Of a stretch of DNA of 64,000 bases, positions 11,759 to 24,260 are shown in pieces. A model generated the notes under the pieces. The model was not told the origin of the DNA. It saw only the letters and a list, made by a program, of their open reading frames with translations, and ran no database searches. A program made the position numbers and the translations under genes. The stretch lies in the NCBI GenBank assembly GCA_018806985.1, contig JADANN010000447.1, positions 806,001 to 870,000 of the forward strand, read 5' to 3'. This stretch comes from Angiostrongylus vasorum. Lineage: Eukaryota > Nematoda > Chromadorea > Rhabditida > Metastrongylidae. Within the stretch, counting starts at the first letter, position 1; each line of letters opens with the position of its first letter.

Positions 11759-12178
11759 ATGGCGCACGCGGACCCTATTGCGTATGACATGGATTCTTCC
11801 CTGAAGCTCGCACTGTTTGGGATATGTTTTTTCCTAGGGGCTACTTGTGCTCTCAATACCGGTAAGTTGTTGAGTGTTATTTGATGCAAGGAACTCGTAA
11901 TGTCTTTTAATAGATCCGTGTATCCTTCGCGTTTTCATGCATTCCTTGCTCCCAACGGCTGTGAATAAGAGATTAAAACACAGCACTTTCGTATTGTCAG
12001 AAGTTGCCGATCCTAGGAAAGTTTTTCCCAGCATTTAAATTAGTAACTCTTTCATTTACGTTTTGATGCCTGACGTATGTTGTCTCTCACGGTGTTTTTC
12101 AGTTACAAATAGAAATGGCCTGTTTTTTTTTCTTTTTTAGAAGTCGGGACCAGACGAGGGCTTAGAAAAAGATCATAG
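11759..12178 (+). CDS. Two-exon membrane micropeptide (46 aa), unrecognised
   Basis: Exon 1 runs 11759 to about 11862 and exon 2 is 12141-12178. The first ATG is followed by about 34 codons ending at a consensus GTAAGT donor. The acceptor TCTTTTTTAG at 12140 restores the frame and gives 12 more codons to TAG. The product has a short acidic N-terminus, one hydrophobic segment (LALFGICFFLGATCAL, about residues 17-32) and a basic tail rich in Arg/Lys. It could be a single-pass membrane protein or a short secreted peptide. I do not recognise a family. Exon 1 alone is convincing as coding; exon 2 is short and could be chance. It lies head-to-head with chn-1 and upstream of the SUT-2 gene on the same strand. 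Confidence 0.4.
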
Positions 12179-12223
12179 AAGATGGATCAAGAGGTCTCTT
12201 CTCATCACCTGGATACATTGTCA

Positions 12224-12606
12224 TTTATTTACTTGGATGGCACATCCTTACTATTTGTGCGGGCCCCAGCATAATTTTCAGTTTTTTGGACTTTTGCTAG
12301 TTTAGCTGTTGTAGTTCCCTGGAGTCCCGCGATCACTCAGGCCAAAGTCTGCTCCCAGGTCGTCACTACCATAGGCAGTGGCCGCCGTTGTGGATCCGAG
12401 GGAGATTTGCCACCACGCGGCTAGTTTGATATCAGGACGGTAGCAGATCCTGGCATTGGTTTACTCTTGTCTGGACTTCCTGGTGGAAACGCCGAGCTCC
12501 TTCTCAGCTTAGAAGACCGTGCCGACTGGAAGAACCCACCAGGTATACATCGCAGCCCGACACGCAGGAACACCTCCTAGCCACGATGAGGGGCATACCA
12601 TTGGGA
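12224..12606 (+). repeat. Family D repeat, copy 2
   Basis: Matches the other D copies in order: GTGCGGGCCCCAGCATAAT, GTTCCCTGGAGTCCCGCGA, GGATCCGAGGGAGATTTGCC, GATCCTGGCATTGGTTTACTC, ACACGCAGGAACACCTCC and CACGATGAGG. It is inserted between the micropeptide and SUT-2 genes and widens their spacing by about 380 bp. Confidence 0.75.
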
Positions 12607-12986
12607 GGATTGTCATTTAACGTCGTGTGAATCCATCTTTCCCACAGTGCTCCCTGTTTCATTTACACATTCATTTCTGCATTATCTTTCTGTGGTTGTT
12701 GCTCATTTGCACTACTATCTTACCAATTCAGAACTATTTTGAATTGTCGTGTATGACTTTACACTTCTTATGAATGTCCAGAGTTCTTAGTGCTTTCGTG
12801 AAAACTTGTTTCCATGTTCTTTCTGCGCATCCTTTCTTTCCTGGTATTGATTTTATTGGTTCATTTTTTTCACTGTTATGGATGCATCTTCGTTTTATAA
12901 TGTTGGCTGTTCCTCTTCGAAAGTGGTGAGAATGCACATTCACTGAATTCCGCGTCGTCTCGTTAGTGATGTCATCTTGACAATTG

Positions 12987-13007
12987 CTTTTTTTTCAGGT
13001 GGGTATT
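12987..13007 (+). promoter_or_regulatory. Trans-splice acceptor-like site before SUT-2 start
   Basis: A T-rich tract ending TTTTTTTTCAG (to 12998) lies nine bases upstream of the ATG at 13008. No upstream coding exon is needed, so it is best explained as a spliced-leader acceptor. This is inference from position. Confidence 0.5.
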
Positions 13008-16000
13008 ATGGCTGCTGGTCAAAACGTGGATGTGTCAAAGAAACTGAAAGTTAGTTTTGCCTTCACTCATGTTCGCTTGTGAAGAAATTTGTTTTATTTT
13101 AGGCGGCAATCAAAGCGAAGTTGGAGGAACTTGGTGTTTATGTAGATGACGAGCTTCCGGAGTATATTATGGTGATGATCGCTAATAAGAAGGAGAAGAA
13201 CCAGATGAAAGATGACTTAAACTTATTTCTGGGAAAGTGCACGAATAAATTTGTGGACTGGTTAGTGCATCCTTTTTCTGATTCCATGTCGAATATTTTA
13301 TTCAACGGAGAGTGGTTTTGCGCCACACTGCACTTTTCTTGCGTGTGTAGCACAGTGGTTAGAGCCGTGCATTACACATGGGATCGATCCCCGCGCCCCA
13401 AGCTCACCAAGCTTTCATCCCTCCGGAGTCGGCAAATTGGTACCAAACTTGTCTTGGAAGATAGCAACACTGACTCGATACATCGGTGGGCTACGGCGAG
13501 TCATTGTAAAGGTCAGATACGCATTCACCTCTAACGATGGTTAATGAAGTCGATGCATGGCGCATACCTCAGGAATTGACCAACCCCGAGAGCTTCATCC
13601 TTTTTACTGCTTTTTATTTGGTCAAAGGTGTTACATCGGAGTATCAGATAGCGATAACCCATTCGAAACAACGCACGTTGTCAGCACTTTGACGGAGTTC
13701 ATGACGGAAGTGACGACTCTCATTTTCGATAACTGTCAAAAAGTTCTTCAATGAATATAGGGCTTTATAATTTAAGCGCTTTCGAGGATTGTAGGAGAGG
13801 CTTTAGATTGTAGATTTGGTGGTGTAAATGGGTCGTACCTTAATCCCAGATCTATTGCAATTCACAGAAAATGGAATGGTGTGGAAGTGGTAATTTATAT
13901 TTTTGAAATTTCTAATGTAAAACGCGACAGTAGCAAACAAAAAATACATTGGACACAATCGTGCTGCGTTTAAAGAAGTGACCAGCTGCTCATTAGTTTC
14001 ACAATACGGGATTGGACGAAAAAAAAGCTCCGAAGAAATGAGAAGATAGCGTTTTATTTTCTTTTTACACAACCCATCTTTCACATCTACTTTGCGAGAA
14101 CCCAGCGCTTCTTTCTTAGGTCTTCCAAGTTTTTTGTTTGTGAGTTGTGCTGCTGCTTGATGATTTCTCCTTCCATCGTGAATGTCGTTGAATGCAGGTC
14201 GAGATGATTCTTTTTGGAGTCATGACCTACCCGGAATATAGCGCTCTAGACTTGACTGCACATAGTGGACTTTTCCAAGAGAAGTCTGGTACCACTCACA
14301 AGATATGAGAGACTTCGTGAACTGGAGTGGGTTTGAACCAGCACCGCGCTTGTGATGATTGGCATTACTGCCACCGCATTATTCGCTCCATGCGTTTTTA
14401 TAAGTTTGTAGGTTTAGCCGTCTAAGATGTTTGAAACGTGTTAAATGAGTTTTATAGTTTCCAAGAATTAGGTTTTTGTTGATGCATAATATAAAAAATA
14501 TCTAGTTGGTGAAGATTTGTATATTCTGATGGCTTTTCATTTTAATTAATAAAATTCGCTTTGCGATGGGTATGTTTGTCTAAATTTGAGGGCCGAAAAT
14601 ATTTTCTGGCAAGTATACTTTGCAGTGAGTGTCTGATTGCGAGTGTGAAACATGTTTCACTTCAGAGTGAAACATTGAAATTGAAGGGAAAACAATCACA
14701 GTATACCGACCATTAAGAACAATATGCATGTTTTTTTAATTCAACCATGACAATGACCATGACATTGTGACGTTCTAGGACAAACCAATGATTCACTTTC
14801 ATTTATCAACGTCGGAGACGAAGTCTTTCATATAAATCTGTCAGCGCTGAAGTTCTGATCAGCACTGGACCATATTTCAGGCTCTTCGAGCTTTTCGAGC
14901 GACTGCAAACCGCTGGCACCAAATCCGATACTCATTCAGTAGTTGATAAGGAGACCTCGAAAGAACATTCTAAAAACAAAGAACGCAGGAAAGAGGCGGA
15001 GACAATATCGCATGCGTCCACATCAAAGAAGGAGGATAGAAAAAGGTGGTTATAAAAAACGACTTAAGCGACCTATTTGCTTTATAAATTCTAGGAAAGA
15101 TAAATGTAGAGTTTGGTTCTTCGTCAGTATGAGTATTTCCTATGTGAACCATTTATTATGCTGCTCCTACTTTTCGACCGTATTCACGAAGATGTGTTTG
15201 TTGTTGTGGTCTGAAAATAATGTACTTATTATACTACATGTTTTCAGAAGTTGTTTCAGGAACACTTTACACTTATTCCCTTCATGTTTAGAATCTCGCA
15301 CACACGAATCGTCGCACCGTCACTCAGATTCTGAGTTAAGAAGAAGAGAAACGGAAAAAGAAAAAGAACGTGAAAAAGAGAGGGAACGAGAGAGGGAAAA
15401 AGAGAAGGAAAAGATTCGGCAAGCTGAAAAGGTCAAAGAGAAGGAGCGCGAAGAACGAGCTAAAGAATTGGAACGTCAAGAGAAACTTCGTGAGCAAGAA
15501 AAGTGCGTTTATATATTGTGAAATGTTAGGAAGGTCGCTTTTAATTTGTGTATTCAAACTCCATGTCTTAATATACGGTTTCATGCTGTTTCTTGAAGGT
15601 CAAAAGTCCCTGTGCCACGGGATACTGCTCGACCTACACGCCGCCAAAAAGAGCGCAGATCTCGATCTCGTTCCAAGACATGGTCTGACGATGAGTTCGA
15701 ACAACAAGTTGAAGGACGCACCAAAAAGGTGAGCGAACAACCTGGCTATTTCTGAACTCTGCAGAATCTCTTCATTTTACATTTTAGATAAAATAACATG
15801 TTGTTTCCGATTTATTTTATGTTTCTGAAATTAAATGCTGACGCTTGAGCATCAGTTTTAATGTTCAGGTGGCCTCATCAGTGGTTGCACATCGTGTACT
15901 TACCGCTAGTCCTGAGCCAGTAAAAGTTTCTTCGCAGGTGCATGTGATGAGAAAAGTAAAGCCTGCGACAAGGTGTGACACGTTTTTTTATATTTAGATT

Positions 16001-19000
16001 TTTTACATGAATTTTAAAAAAATTTCTAACATCTGTTGAGGTTGAACAATAAGAGATTACTAGATTCTTCATTTTTCAGTGAGATCGAAATGAAGACGAT
16101 GAAAGCAGGATCATCGATGTTCTTGAAAGCAATGAACCAAGCAAGTGTGAGCGCTGGGTATGGTGCATCACTCGTGGAGAAAAAGAAAGGCGCCGTGCAC
16201 GCTTCTGTATCGAGATCGCCGCTTAAAAATCGGCTGAGTCGACCAGATATTGTTGACGTGGATAGTGATGGGTTCGTATACGCTTTTTTATATGGTCCAT
16301 TTTAGCATTTTTCAAAAAAAAGGTGTGTATAAATCAACAGTTTTTGCCCGATCTTATTTTCTTAATGCTCTGTACGTTTTGCACTCATGCTAGAACCAGA
16401 AGTTTTTGTGCAAAGTCAACATAGTGATGGAAGTACGTACTTTCGGGAATTTTTTGTCGACATTTTTTTTGCTACGGATCGGCGACCCAGAAGCAGGCAC
16501 TTGGTTGTACACTATATCTTACCGGACTGCTAAATTCGTAAAAACATCCGCTTCTATAAAAGCTGTCAAGTTATTCGGAGAGGGAACTTTCTTGTTCCAG
16601 AAAAGATAAATTGTTAGAAAATTTTTTCCGGATTTGATAATAGGTTTATCACTTATTTTAAGCGAAAATGCTTACAAGACTGAAGTGATAATGGGGGAGA
16701 AGTCTCGTAGTAGACCGATTAGCCCACAAATAACCGTGACGTTGAAAGGTGCAAGAGAGCACATCGGAGTGAAGAAAGCTGGTCTTAAGCGCCGTAAGGA
16801 AAAGGGTGAGGGAGGTGAGTGTTTAGAAATATCTCATTGAAGTATATTAAGCTCAGCAAGAATAAATGTAAGTAGAACTGAACTTATTTTTCCACATCCT
16901 GTTTTAGGTGTGCCATATGATGGGAAATAATGCGCGAAAGGTGTTTTATAATGGGCATTTTTTAAAAAGAAATATTTTGTTTTGTTTCGTGGTTTTTCCA
17001 TGGTGTGGGGTTCTGGCACAAGTTGGACGATTTTTTTCCTTTAGGCAGGTTTTACATGGAGCTGATCTGCCCCAAGCATTGTAGCATCTTCCAGTGTCAC
17101 TCTGTGATGCATAAATTTGAAATGTGGTTGTAGTAGCAACCCCGTAATCACATAACAGGATACTGTTAGGTTTCTTGAATGGAACAAGTCGGTGCGGAAG
17201 TCTTAATTATTGGATTGGCGCCATCGTGAAAGATGCCTTGTCTGGTCCACTCCACCAGTACAGTTCCAGCTTCAGTTTTTGCTCTAAAATCCTTCTCTCG
17301 ATTGCTTTATTATTTATAAATAAACGAAATGCTGTATTATGAATTCTTCGCCGTCTGGATTTCCGGTTTGTTCGGGATTTTGTCCTTTTACCTTTTTCGT
17401 TGAGCTCGTAGAGTATCCTCGTTGCTCCATTAGTGATCGATAAAACGACGATCTGTTTGCAAAATGAATGTTTAATAGGAGTTTGTCGTTTATACGTATG
17501 TCGTTTGTGTCCATTTTGCGTTCCACTTATGCGCTGAACCGTTCTTCCAAAATGTGTTCGCGTTCTTTTAACACTGTTTCCATAAGCTTGGTAGCAAAGC
17601 GGAAGAAGAGAGTGGAGTTGTGTTGTCACAAAGCAGGTGCCCATTTCTTTTATGCGGTACGGGTCTAATGCTTAGTCTACTAGTGTTGATAGAGTGGTGC
17701 TCGTTCCAACGTTAGCAAAAGAGATGTGACTTCCAGCGTAATTCCATTTCTACAGTACTTCACTGTAGTTAAAACTGCAGTGTCTCTGTTCTAATGTTGT
17801 TTGCTCAATTCCTTGCTTTTCACTGGGGATTTTCAGTGTCAGTACTCCTCTCAGGTGGCCTTTCCTAATCAGACGTTGGGATTCTTTTGGTCTCGTCAGT
17901 TCCACAGATCCATGGAGTTCCACAGCAGGAACTGATGTATTGGTCCTCTTCTGATGTTGTAAATGTCGGATATTCTATTCATCATAATTCTAATTTAAAT
18001 CACCGCTCATCGGGTCCTTCCTTATACAGTCTCGTTGTCTTAGCTACCAGTTTATATTGCACTGGTAGTGATTTTTCACACTTTTTTTCTCTAGTCTTGA
18101 TAATTCTGTGCGAAGACAACTGCGCTTCTCCACTTTGTGATTCAGGAGAATGCTTGATCCGCATCTACTTGCTATCATTTAATGCAGCAGTAGGTCGTCT
18201 GCCTAGAAGGTACAAAATTCATCCGCAAAATGCTAGTCTATTTCGACTGAAGGTTGCGTCTCACCAGTCCGGCCCGACTATCTCGGATTATCGCGTATAG
18301 AAGTCAGTGATCTACCGTGTTCTCGGGACTAACATCGCTTCCAATCATAATATGGGAAAGAATGTGCAACTTCTTCATGTCAAATAGCTTTGAATTCAGT
18401 ACTGGTATCATCAGAGGGGCACGTGTAGTGCAGTGGGGAAGAGAAGCTGTGCAATACACAAGTCTTCGATCCTGCATCCCAGGCGCACGGAGCCTTCCAT
18501 TCCTCCGGGCTCGGCAAACCTGTAACAGACCTGTCTGGGTGGATAGCAGCACTGCCTGGATACATCGGTAGGTCACCGCGACTAATTGTATACTTCAGAT
18601 ATGCATTGAATCACCTCTAGCGATGTTTGGTAAAGTCGAATGCACGGCGTATCCCTTAGGGATTGATCAACGCCGGGAACTTTACCCTTCTTTACCATCA
18701 GATGAAGGCTGAAATAGTCGAAATATCTGGATTGAAGCAAGGTTGTTTTCGAGTACTCATCTGAATGTTTTATACACGGATGCAGGAAAGAGGTCATTTT
18801 CTTACAGAACTTGTTTGGCAGTACAGGTACCAGTCGTTGATATGTCGGGCTAGTGTAAACTTTAATAATCAAGAGAGATTGGAGGAGAGAATGATTAAAA
18901 GTCATCCCTTCCTGACCTTTTATTGTTGTAAATGTGAGAAAACTCAACTTCAATTACAGACGCAAAAAATGGAAGCGTCGTAGTCGTGCCAGAAAAGCGC

Positions 19001-20608
19001 GGTCGCACTGTAGAAATTGACGATGAGATCGTAGTGAGTGAGATTGTTCACTTTTCTTTTACATTGTTTTAATTTTGTTCGCGATGACTAGGTAATTCTT
19101 CGGCGTATTTCAAAAATGAAAACATTTTATGGAGTACCGTCGTCATGACGCTTTACTAGAAGTGAGTTTTTGTGCTAAATCAATTGTTTGTGTTAAATTT
19201 TCATGACGGCTATGAATCTCCATCAATTCGTAAGTGGGACGGTCAAATTCAACTGGATGAGGAAGATACGACAGATGATGATGGTACGTTGAGCGATAAA
19301 TTCAGCGAATTTGGATCTTTCAAAGATGTGGAGATGAGTCTGTTTTTTTCTTGCACTTTAGTGATGAAAAAGTTGCTGCTTCAGAAGCAAAAATAGACGC
19401 TGTTTTGGCTGATGCTCGTGGCGTCACCTCAACCATGGATGAAGACGATGAAGTACCACCTACCCACCAACTTAGTCGCGGAAACAGCTGGTCCGGGTAT
19501 GCAGGATCGCCAACCCAACAACCACCAGGGGGAGCTCCGAATTATGTGCCAACACCTCTCACAAAAGTGCGGATCTTTTTTTTTCTTACTCGTTTCCATT
19601 TTTTCCCTTTCATGTGTATGTGACTAAAAGACGGAATAATAGGATGAAGTCAACTACACAACAGTAACGAAGATACCTGAGCGATGTCGTTTTTGGCCGG
19701 CTTGTCGACAGGGAGAAAACTGTCCTTATACTCATCCAAACAAGCAATGCATGTGAGCGCATTTTCATCTTGAATATTCCGCTTCTTTCGGTGATATTCG
19801 TGTGTGATATGTGTGAAGGACATGTTTTATATTTTTGAATCTTATTAACCATTGTTCCAGCAATTTCCCGCACTGTTCCTTTGGCGCACGCTGCCTTTAC
19901 ATCCACCCGCCCTGTCGATTTGATAGGAAATGTGCTAATCCAAATTGTCCTTACACTCATGGTCGAATTGCTGCTGCAGCGGTTCCAGTGCCTGTGACAA
20001 CACCAGCGCCAGCTGCTGCGGCACCTCAGGTTCCACAATTTTTTTTTTTTTATTGAACGGTAAATGGACTAGCGTACGTAAACAGTTGAATTGCTTACAT
20101 ACTTTTTCTTTAAAGATATCGCAGCCAATTGCTACATCATCACCGAATTCTACTGCAGCTGAAACGACAAAGATTCTTCCCGAGTAAGTTTCTTTTGTTT
20201 CTACCCTGTTTTTTGATTTTTTTTCTTGTTTGTTTTTCCTTAACGCGACAAATGTTGCAGTGCATATATCTTTCAGAGGAGCTTCACCTTAATATTGAAT
20301 TCGTTTAGCATCCCACTGTCTGCTGAGACTAAAGTTCCCTCCATTCATACCCCTTGCCTCTATGGAAACAAGTGTAAGAAACCAAATTGTGCATTCAAGC
20401 ATCCTAAGGTTAAGTTTGCTATCTTTTCGGTCTTACCTAGCGGTATTGAGCTGTGTGTATATGATCTTGCCTTCATTTTCAGGCATGTCATTACGGTATC
20501 CTGTGTATGAACGCAAGCTGCTATTTTTATCATCCACCTCAACCGAAGTCAGGCAGTGGTATTGTTGCCACCAAATATAAATGGAAGGCATCGAGCGCTA
20601 GTGCTTAA
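13008..20608 (+). CDS. sut-2: ZC3H14/Nab2-family poly(A) RNA-binding zinc-finger protein (SUT-2)
   Basis: Sixteen exons join in phase: 13008-13049, 13103-13260, 14881-15045, 15248(or 15260)-15502, 15599-15728, 15869-15972, 16080-16271, 16663-16814, 18960-19033, 19205-19283, 19385-19566, 19643-19752, 19861-20029, 20116-20183, 20309-20408, 20483-20608; about 701 aa (human 736). The N-terminus has the family's PWI-like fold (LEELGVYVDDELPEYIMVMI, then NLFLG). The middle is charged and low-complexity, with an SVV-VK block and an ITVTLKG motif as in human ZC3H14. The C-terminus has five tandem CCCH fingers starting CRFWPAC, CINFPHC, CRFDRKC, CLYGNKC and CHYGILC, and ends KYKWKASSASA. Family members bind poly(A) RNA in the nucleus and limit tail length; C. 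elegans sut-2 loss suppresses tau toxicity. Oddities: exon 10 lacks an AG acceptor (CAT at 19202-19204), the exon 13 donor is weak, and introns carry two family A copies and one family B copy. Confidence 0.92.
13341..13605 (+). repeat. SINE family A copy in SUT-2 intron 2
   Basis: Head GCGTGTGTAGCACAGTGGTT, B-box-like GGGATCGATCC, CAAGCTTTCATCCCTCCGGA, AACTTGTCTTGGAAGATAGC, GAGTCATTGTAAAGGTCAGA, and tail CCTCAGGAATTGACCAAC. It begins about 80 bp after the exon 2 donor, in the same orientation as the gene. Confidence 0.75.
14060..14405 (-). repeat. SINE family B copy in SUT-2 intron 2
   Basis: Inverted landmarks: CACATCTACTTTGCGAGAAC, CCATCGTGAATGTCGTTGAA, TGCAGGTCGAGATGATTC, GGTTTGAACCAGCACCGCGC (B-box region), and CTGCCACCGCATTATTCGCT (reverse of the head). 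Confidence 0.65.
18418..18697 (+). repeat. SINE family A copy in SUT-2 intron 8
   Basis: Head CACGTGTAGTGCAGTGGGGA, then CTTCCATTCCTCCGGGCTCG, GACCTGTCTGGGTGGATAGC, GATACATCGGTAGGTCACC, and tail GGATTGATCAACGCCGGGAA. It is one of two A copies in this gene's introns, both sense. Confidence 0.75.
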
Positions 20609-22044
20609 CAATTTTACATTGCACAAATGAAATAGGCTGGCTGTTGCGTCGTCATAAATATTATACATGTTTGTATTTTTTATTTTTTATTTTTTCTTTC
20701 TCTGAATGAAATCAGTTTGCCGAGTTTTGCATTTTAAATAGTAGAAAAAGGATATGTAATTTTAACCGTATCATACTGCGGTGGTTGTATAAATTCGTTA
20801 CGATTTCGTAACATAGAGCCAGCCATTTCAACAGATCTCTTGAGGCCATGCTCGTTATTATGAATACCTTCCAAATTTCTGGGACTTCTTTCTTAGTGAT
20901 TTCACATCACAAAGTATTTGCACCAGCTCATTATGGGATAGTAATGAATCCCTACATTTCTTTAAAGAAACTTAAAAAAATGATTTAATGTTGCCCAAAT
21001 ACCTAGTTGGGAAGTTGCAAAGTTCGTTATGGAATGGTCAGATAGATTGACTTCATTAATGTGTCATATCGTTTACGAAGTGCCGCAATATTGCGCACCA
21101 GTCTTACTTGGGCATTTCGTGATTCGGTGTTTACAAACGAATTCGTTCAAGAATCTTCACTGCGTTGTGGATCAAACACCAGAAGAAGGACTTTTTCAAA
21201 TTGTCTAGAATTATACAATATATGTATCTAATAGCGTCAATTCACTGATGTTCCACTTTTGAGTCCATCACATGTATTGATATCCATCTGTCTCCTATAG
21301 CTCAATACATTGTCCAGTTGTAAATTGCATGAGAGGCGCCATCGAAAAGATTTCGCTTTTTTTTTGCCGAACTGTGAAGTGATTTGCCATCACGATTTAT
21401 AACTGGCTCGCTGATCTGTCTCCAATTTTCAAGTGGGCAGTGTTTTTCCTGTTTAGTTTCTCGACTCTACTGTAAGTGTTTTTGTATCTGGGAGTAGTAA
21501 GTTTTCTTTCATCCACACCGTTATATTTCCATAGTGATATTCGTGTTATATTTCCATGGTGATATTTGTGTTATAAATTACAAAGGCATTCGTAGTGGGA
21601 GGCTACTCGATGTACTATAATCTTCTTCTAGGGTTGAAGAATACTGAGTCTTACCATTTTTTTAATCACAACTACGAACGATAGAGAGGTTTCAACATTG
21701 GGTTTTGAACGTTCTTCGTTGTGTCGATGTTCAGAAAGTTTCTTCCCGAAGTTTTTTCTTACTAGTTTGGCACATTTTCTTCCTGTTGTCCACCTTTAGC
21801 AGTCGTTTCTGGATGTTGCGGTAAGAGAAGTGGCATTTTGAAATGTGCCATACGGGGAATAGAGAACATGATGATGTAGAGAGTGTACAGAGGGTCGCAT
21901 ATCGTCTGTAATAATCGAGCAGGTTTACGTAGGGAGTGTAGAGTAGCAGGTGCAATATGACAAAAGTAGTCACTGTTAACTAACTTCCTGGTCTGTTTAC
22001 GTGTTCAAATAGTCGGTTGACTAAGTATGTGGAGGTAGATTTTT
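20609..22044. other. SUT-2 3' flank and intergenic, no gene recognised
   Basis: The first few hundred bases probably include the SUT-2 3' UTR (T-rich at 20670-20700). No canonical AATAAA was found close to the stop. No further exon was recognised. Confidence 0.35.
21520..21569. repeat. 25-bp tandem duplication
   Basis: Two adjacent 25-bp units (GTTATATTTCCATAGTGATA plus TTCGT) differ by two bases and are followed by the first six bases of a third unit. Confidence 0.7.
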
Positions 22045-22415
22045 TTTATTTTGCATGGTCCGTTTTTCACAGCTACTGTGCGGATCCAAGCAGTCCTCAT
22101 ACTCGAGTCGTTTTCTCGCTTCGTCATCCATGACGATCTTCCAATTTTAACGTGTGGATCCAGCTGCTGCTTTTTTCCTTTCATCATGAATGTCGTTGAA
22201 TGCTGGTCGAGTCGATTCTCACTGGTGTCCTGAATTAGCCGGGCTAAAGCGTTCCGAGTTGGGTTGCAGAGAGTGATTATTCCGCAGGCAAGCCCGCTGT
22301 AAATTTCGCGACCAAGAGTGATGAAACGCTTGGTGAGCCTGGGGCGGGATCGAAGCAGCACCGTGCTCATGATGACCGACATTTGCCACTGTGCTCTCCG
22401 CTCTCTAGTAGAACT
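22045..22415 (-). repeat. SINE family B, full-length copy
   Basis: Reversed order: CTACTGTGCGGATCCAAGCA, CGTGTGGATCCAGCTGCTGC, TCATCATGAATGTCGTTGAA, GCTGGTCGAGTCGATTCTC, GGGGCGGGATCGAAGCAGCA, and TTTGCCACTGTGCTCTCCGC (reverse of the head). Confidence 0.7.
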
Positions 22416-23976
22416 AGATTTGGCGTGAACAAATTGCAATTGATTATTAGTTTCTGAAAATGTTCTAGTTACTAATACTTCCTTCAAAGAGGCGAGTTGC
22501 TCCAGTGATAGTGATGCCGATGATCACCAGCACGGTAATGGATGGCTGGGCCCTGTTCGGGTTCGAATTCATCAAATATTCCATCCTTCCGGGGTCATCG
22601 GGGGAAGGAGAAGGATTAACCATATCGTTTCCTTAATACTGCTTTATTCGATTGCACTGAAGGTTTGGGTTGCTACGTCTTCGTCGAGCTACCGGTGGTA
22701 TTCGCTGCCGTTATAGAAATCACTGTCGTTCCGTACTTATCTGAGTTTGAGATCAGGAAATTTTCCTCACGTTCATAAATGTATGTTGTGACGACCCGAA
22801 AACCTCATCGCACAGCTATTTAGGTTTTTCTATGGAAGTCAAAACTGTCGAGCAATCAGTATCTCAGTGGGGAGATAAGCTTACAGAACCTTGAATTCCA
22901 ACCGAATCATAATTGAAATTTGAGGATTTAGCTCATACTCATGCTCTAGCTCACAAGAAAATGATTTCAATGTGCGGTTTTCTTCATGGTCTGGATGCAG
23001 CAGTCTATCCTTCTTGTTGAATGTCTTCTGGTCCCGCAAGCACAGTTTTCGATTCTGTCTATCGCATGATAGAGTATTCCAGTGACATCTCTTAGCTCTG
23101 ACACTTTAAAAAAGCATCCTATTTTTTCCCCCACATCTTCGCAGAAAGTTATGATTATCAAGTTCGGTAGTGTTCAACCTTGTCATGGGATCCAATCACC
23201 AACGAGTCTTGTTTATCGGTACTGTTTAAACGCATTCTGTGTCCGATTTACATCATTTCCGACATGTTTTTGTCGGTGGCGTCTCCGTCTCGTATTTGTG
23301 GCTGTTGACAAAGATCGGAACTTCGAAACTCACCTTCATTTCTGTGCTATGGGATACTCCTAACATCGTCCCCTCGATAGAGCTCTCGAAAACGTTGACT
23401 AAGGTTGTACCGTTCTTACGTGGCGTATGGTTTTCTGAAACGCACTTCAAGAGCAATAGGATCGCACTGTCATTGGAGACCATGCAGTCGGATGGTACTT
23501 ACCCTTTTCTCCACATTCTTATGGTTTTATAATTTCTCCAACCTGCATTTTCCTTTCTACTAAGTTCTGCCTCTAACCTGTTCATTATAATAACTTACTG
23601 ACCAAGATTCACATAGTTGAAAGATCCGGAACGATATTTCATTTAGCGTGAATAAGGCCAAATGAGCACACTTTTCTTTAGTTTCAACCGAAAACGAATT
23701 CGTGCACAATTGCTACTGAGAAATTTGTTCCCTCTAGCTAATGCTTTGGTGTTATAGAAGCGATGCTATTAGGAAAGCGAACATGGAATAGCTAACGACG
23801 ATCGATCTTGCACAAATTTTATTCCACTCAAACATTCGTGCAATACCGTCGTCGCATGACATAAGTCATTTCAAGGATTGCAATCAACTTGAGCTTTCCA
23901 GGCTCTGAAGAAGATGGAATCCGCCGAAACATCAGTTGTTGTAAATAAATAATATATGATAATAATCTCGTGTATG
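22416..23976. other. Intergenic, no gene recognised
   Basis: Short frames on both strands around 23082-23532 show no recognisable domain or consistent splice framing. Confidence 0.35.
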
Positions 23977-24260
23977 GTCGCGTGTGGCGCAGTGGTTGAA
24001 GGCGCCACTGCGACACGCACGTGGAATTGATCCCTGCGCCCATGGCTCACCAAGCCTTCCATCCCTCTGGAGTCGGCAAATTGGTATCAGACTTGTCTGG
24101 GAGGATAACAGCACTGGCCCGATACATCGGCAGGTCACCGCGAGTCATTGTAAAGGCCAGATATGCATTCAATCAGCTCCAACAATACTTATGAAGTCGA
24201 ATGCATGGCGCATCCCTCAGGGATTGATCCACGCTGACAGCTTTGTCCTTTTATCCTTTA
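23977..24260 (+). repeat. SINE family A, full-length copy
   Basis: Near-consensus: CGCGTGTGGCGCAGTGGTTG, CACGCACGTGGAATTGATCC, CAAGCCTTCCATCCCTCTGG, ACTTGTCTGGGAGGATAACA, GCGAGTCATTGTAAAGGCCA, and CGCATCCCTCAGGGATTGAT. The head closely matches the copy at 44281-44548. Confidence 0.8.

Noticed and set aside
15248..15521. Separate gene for a Glu/Arg/Lys-rich protein
   Set aside because: The segment splices in phase into the SUT-2 gene as its charged, low-complexity exon 4.
19610..20038. 142-codon minus-strand frame opposite the SUT-2 zinc fingers
   Set aside because: A shadow of the plus-strand zinc-finger exons, which match ZC3H14 motif by motif.
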